A DNA stretch of 64,000 bases, taken from the NCBI GenBank assembly GCA_039881145.1, contig JAYKKI010000015.1:25628001-25692000 (forward strand), given 5' to 3'. Within the stretch, counting starts at the first letter, position 1, and every line of letters starts with the position of its first letter. Position numbers and translations under genes: made by a program. Below the pieces are notes generated by a model. That model searched no databases and was not told the origin of the DNA. It worked only from the letters and a program-made list of their open reading frames with translations. This DNA comes from Druceiella hillmani (lineage: Eukaryota; Arthropoda; Insecta; Lepidoptera; Hepialidae). Positions 61,491 through 64,000 of the stretch are shown one piece after another.

Positions 61491-63158
61491 TTATCGTATG
61501 TACGGTTACCAACCTATTTACCGAATTATTTTCTTGCTACGTCAAGCAAAGTCAAACCAGTTTAATCTCGATCAGTTTATCCTCATTATTGAAGAGTCCT
61601 GTCATCGTATTCCAGCTCCATCATTGCACACTAATTTTGATAAAGAGGAAATTTAAATTAACCCTTAAACTTGTATTATAATATTACCATTATACATTTA
61701 TTCAAAAAACTGGATTACAGTACATGTGCTGTTGAGTGTTGACGAATTCCATGATATATCTTTAATTTCCACGGTCAGATCCTAACTAAACTTTTATGGG
61801 ACTACGAGTATATCGAAAGAATACCCTTCCAAATAAAAAAACAATCATCCAAATTTGTTGGACCTATATCATCCAAACTCTATAATGTGGAACCTTCCAA
61901 ATATAAAGAATTATCCAACTTTGTTGGGAAATGCTGGAGATATAAGGTAAGTTAAGTTCAAAAAGACATACAGACGAATTAAGGCTCCTATTTTGAAGTA
62001 GGTTAAAAATAGGTTTCCTTGGCGGACAAAACTCCATATACAAATTGTTTATTTAATAGATAATAAAAAAGGGGGCTCGAATTTTTATTTTATGAATATT
62101 TTTTTTATATTTTTAATAGTACTCTATTTAGTGATTTTTGACCTCTTTCTTTATCGGAACTGAATTATTTTCAACGTTAGCTGTTTTGATATTATATTAC
62201 GTATTAGTTAGAGACTATAAAATGAAATATTATTGTTTCAGTCGAGCCCTAGAAATTATAATTTTCACTCAAGTAGGGAAACGAGAGGCATAATAGAATT
62301 CTCGCTATAATTTGATCAGATGTTTATATTTCTAAGATTTGGAATGACAATACAAATGGAAAAAAAAATTATAATTGTAAAAAAATCAGAATTGAGATTT
62401 TAACGGAAATTTATTAAAAATAACTATCAGAGTAAAACAACACAAATCTAAGAAACGTTAGTGCGTGTTTGTGAATCTTAAAACCTGAAGAGTAGGTCCG
62501 ATTGCGATAAAATTTTATGTTTGAGAATTTTTCATAAATAATGAATTTTTTTAATTTTTAAATTTCAGTCACTTGCATAAGAAGAAAATATAAAAATCAT
62601 AAATTTTCTAAAACATTTTGAAGAGTTTTCCTAATTTATAAGACCAGTAGTACGTTATAATTCGTTTTTAAGAAAAAAATTAAATTAATGTGTATATTTC
62701 TCATAAAATTTTTAGTAAATTGCATTATTATGCATTATTGGCCTTATAAAATAATAATGAAGAGGTAACGGTAATAAATCGGACAAGAGTTGAAAAATGA
62801 ATCTTATTGTTATTTAAGTTCTACACACATATTTTATTAACATCAGTCGTAAAACGTGATGAATTTAATTACAAAGTTGACGGGCCTACACGGCGAACAA
62901 TGCAAAAGCCAGTTTCAATATTCGAAAATGATTTAAATACTTAAGTTTATGAGCCACGTGTGACGTGTTGGTTACGAGATTAACTGACGGAGTGATATTT
63001 GCGTAATGTGTCCTGGAAAGTTGAACGAATTTCAGGTTTATTATATTAATGTCATGTAATTCATAAAACGGAATAAAAGCAAGTGACCTTTTGTGCAAGA
63101 TATTCAGCGCTGTGACATGGTATTAAATATTTTTACTTAGCCATCGTTCACACTTAGA
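61491..63158. other. AT-rich intergenic DNA after the array
   Basis: A short direct repeat (CCTTCCAAAT...TATCCAAATTTGTTGG type, period about 68 bp, 61825-61925) lies here. TTTTGAAGTAGGTTAAAAAT at about 61993 resembles a diverged complement of the 52.46-kb motif. No gene seen; the minus frame 62886-63098 shows no motif. Confidence 0.4.
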
Positions 63159-63194
63159 CGGAAACTCGTATGATTGTAATCATACGAGTTTCCG
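63159..63194. repeat. 36-bp near-perfect palindrome
   Basis: CGGAAACTCGTATGATT (63159-63175) and its exact complement (63178-63194) are separated by 2 bases, with partial pairing continuing outwards. Its arms contain CpG and are distinctly less AT-rich than the flanks. Confidence 0.9.
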
Positions 63195-63322
63195 CCTGGG
63201 TATGAAAAAAAATCTTAAATTTAGGCATGAGTTACAGTTTTCTTTATGAATCTGCAAAATAACAAATATATTTAAATCATCGGTAAAACAAAAATTATAC
63301 AATTTGTGTTTTCTTTTTCTTT

Positions 63323-63522
63323 CTTTATTATACTTATTATATTTATTTATTTATTATCCTTATTATACTTATTATATTTATTTATTTATTATCCTTATTA
63401 TACTTATTATATTTATTTATTTATTATCCTTATTATACTTATTATATTTATTTATTTATTATCCTTATTATACTTATTATATTTATTTATTTATTATCCT
63501 TATTATATTTATTCTTTATTAT
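63323..63522 (+). repeat. 35-bp minisatellite, about five and a half units
   Basis: The marker TCCT recurs at 63357, 63392, 63427, 63462 and 63497, exactly 35 bp apart, within a T/A-rich unit (TTATTATCCTTATTATACTT...). Units are identical until the last, which decays. Because 35 is not a multiple of three, the two overlapping Tyr/Leu/Ile frames across it are artefacts of the repeat. Confidence 0.95.
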
Positions 63523-64000
63523 GTTTATTATATTATTATTACTTTAACATCGAATATTTTTTAAATTTATTTGTCCACATATTGTGATACACTAGTAAAT
63601 TATAACTAATAATCTGTTAAAAGTCGGTGACTAACATAATCATCGACTGCACCTTTGGTCATATACCTATTAAATAAACCTGACAAGCATGAGTCGAACT
63701 CATTTTACGAGGTTTCCGTACATATTAATACACTAATAAATATTTAAGAGTACATGGGACTGAAATGAAAGTATATACAATTATTAATTTTTCGTAACGT
63801 AAATATATGCTATAAATTTTCTAAAACCTTTTTTTAAATTTTAGGTTTAGTAGTTTCGGAAATATTGTATAGTATATTTATTTTTTGCGTGTTTTTCAGC
63901 ATAGCTCTAAAAACATACTACCTAAAATCATAAAAAATACTTTTGAGACTTTCCTTATTAAACAAAAAAATTGAGTATTTAATTTAAAATGCCCTATTAA
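63523..64000. other. AT-rich non-coding DNA, right edge
   Basis: No gene, RNA or repeat recognised. GCATGAGTCGAACTCATTTT near 63689 resembles part of a tRNA T arm but no tRNA can be folded around it. Confidence 0.5.

Noticed and set aside
61132..61681. Overlapping frames on both strands
   Set aside because: They lie in the 120-bp repeat array and show no conserved motif.
63323..63522. CRISPR-like regular repeats
   Set aside because: There are no unique spacers between units and the genome is eukaryotic; it is a plain tandem repeat.
63304..63587. Two overlapping Leu/Tyr/Ile-rich frames
   Set aside because: They are produced by the 35-bp T/A-rich tandem repeat.

Overview
This is a strongly AT-rich nuclear sequence from an animal, most likely an insect. 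The evidence is the wealth of eukaryotic transposon remnants (piggyBac, Helitron, foldback elements and two widespread transposon-like protein families), many long (TA)n microsatellites and degenerate minisatellites, and the absence of any long open reading frame, operon, rRNA or convincing tRNA gene. The longest open frames are below 200 codons. No host gene can be called with confidence. The window reads as intergenic or large-intron DNA populated by old, dead mobile elements. The species cannot be named from this sequence alone.

Layout. At 250-2200 lies a decayed piggyBac-like element whose left end abuts a TTAA site; its transposase is frameshifted and has lost a catalytic Asp. At 8580-12626 lies a decayed autonomous Helitron with both candidate termini (A|TC at the left, hairpin plus CTAG|T at the right). 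Its Rep/helicase gene has many frameshifts, a broken HUH motif, a mutated Walker A motif and no helicase C-terminus. At 28.1-28.9 kb is a fragment of a widely dispersed uncharacterised transposon-like protein, cut off where a long foldback element begins. At 37.1-39.05 kb, on the minus strand, is a second uncharacterised transposon-like gene from which the whole central part is missing.

Repeats. One foldback family has three copies (19.4, 23.2 and 28.9 kb) at different stages of loss of the centre of the hairpin. All three share the same asymmetric right flank. Two unrelated arrays have units of about 120 bp. One is at 51.7-52.2 kb. The other, at 60.2-61.5 kb, contains a block of units in inverted orientation. 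A clean 35-bp array lies at 63.3 kb. Twelve long (TA)n tracts are spread over the window, one of them flanked by a direct duplication. Several near-perfect palindromes with very short spacers are scattered between.

Candidates for host function are few: an 85-codon minus-strand frame at 23.35-23.61 kb with amino-acid use unlike its surroundings, and several islands richer in G+C (15.72, 26.8, 33.43, 41.84, 42.5, 44.69, 46.0 and 48.7 kb). These could be regulatory DNA, unannotated exons or unrecognised SINE-type repeats. No defence system, CRISPR array or prokaryotic insert was seen.
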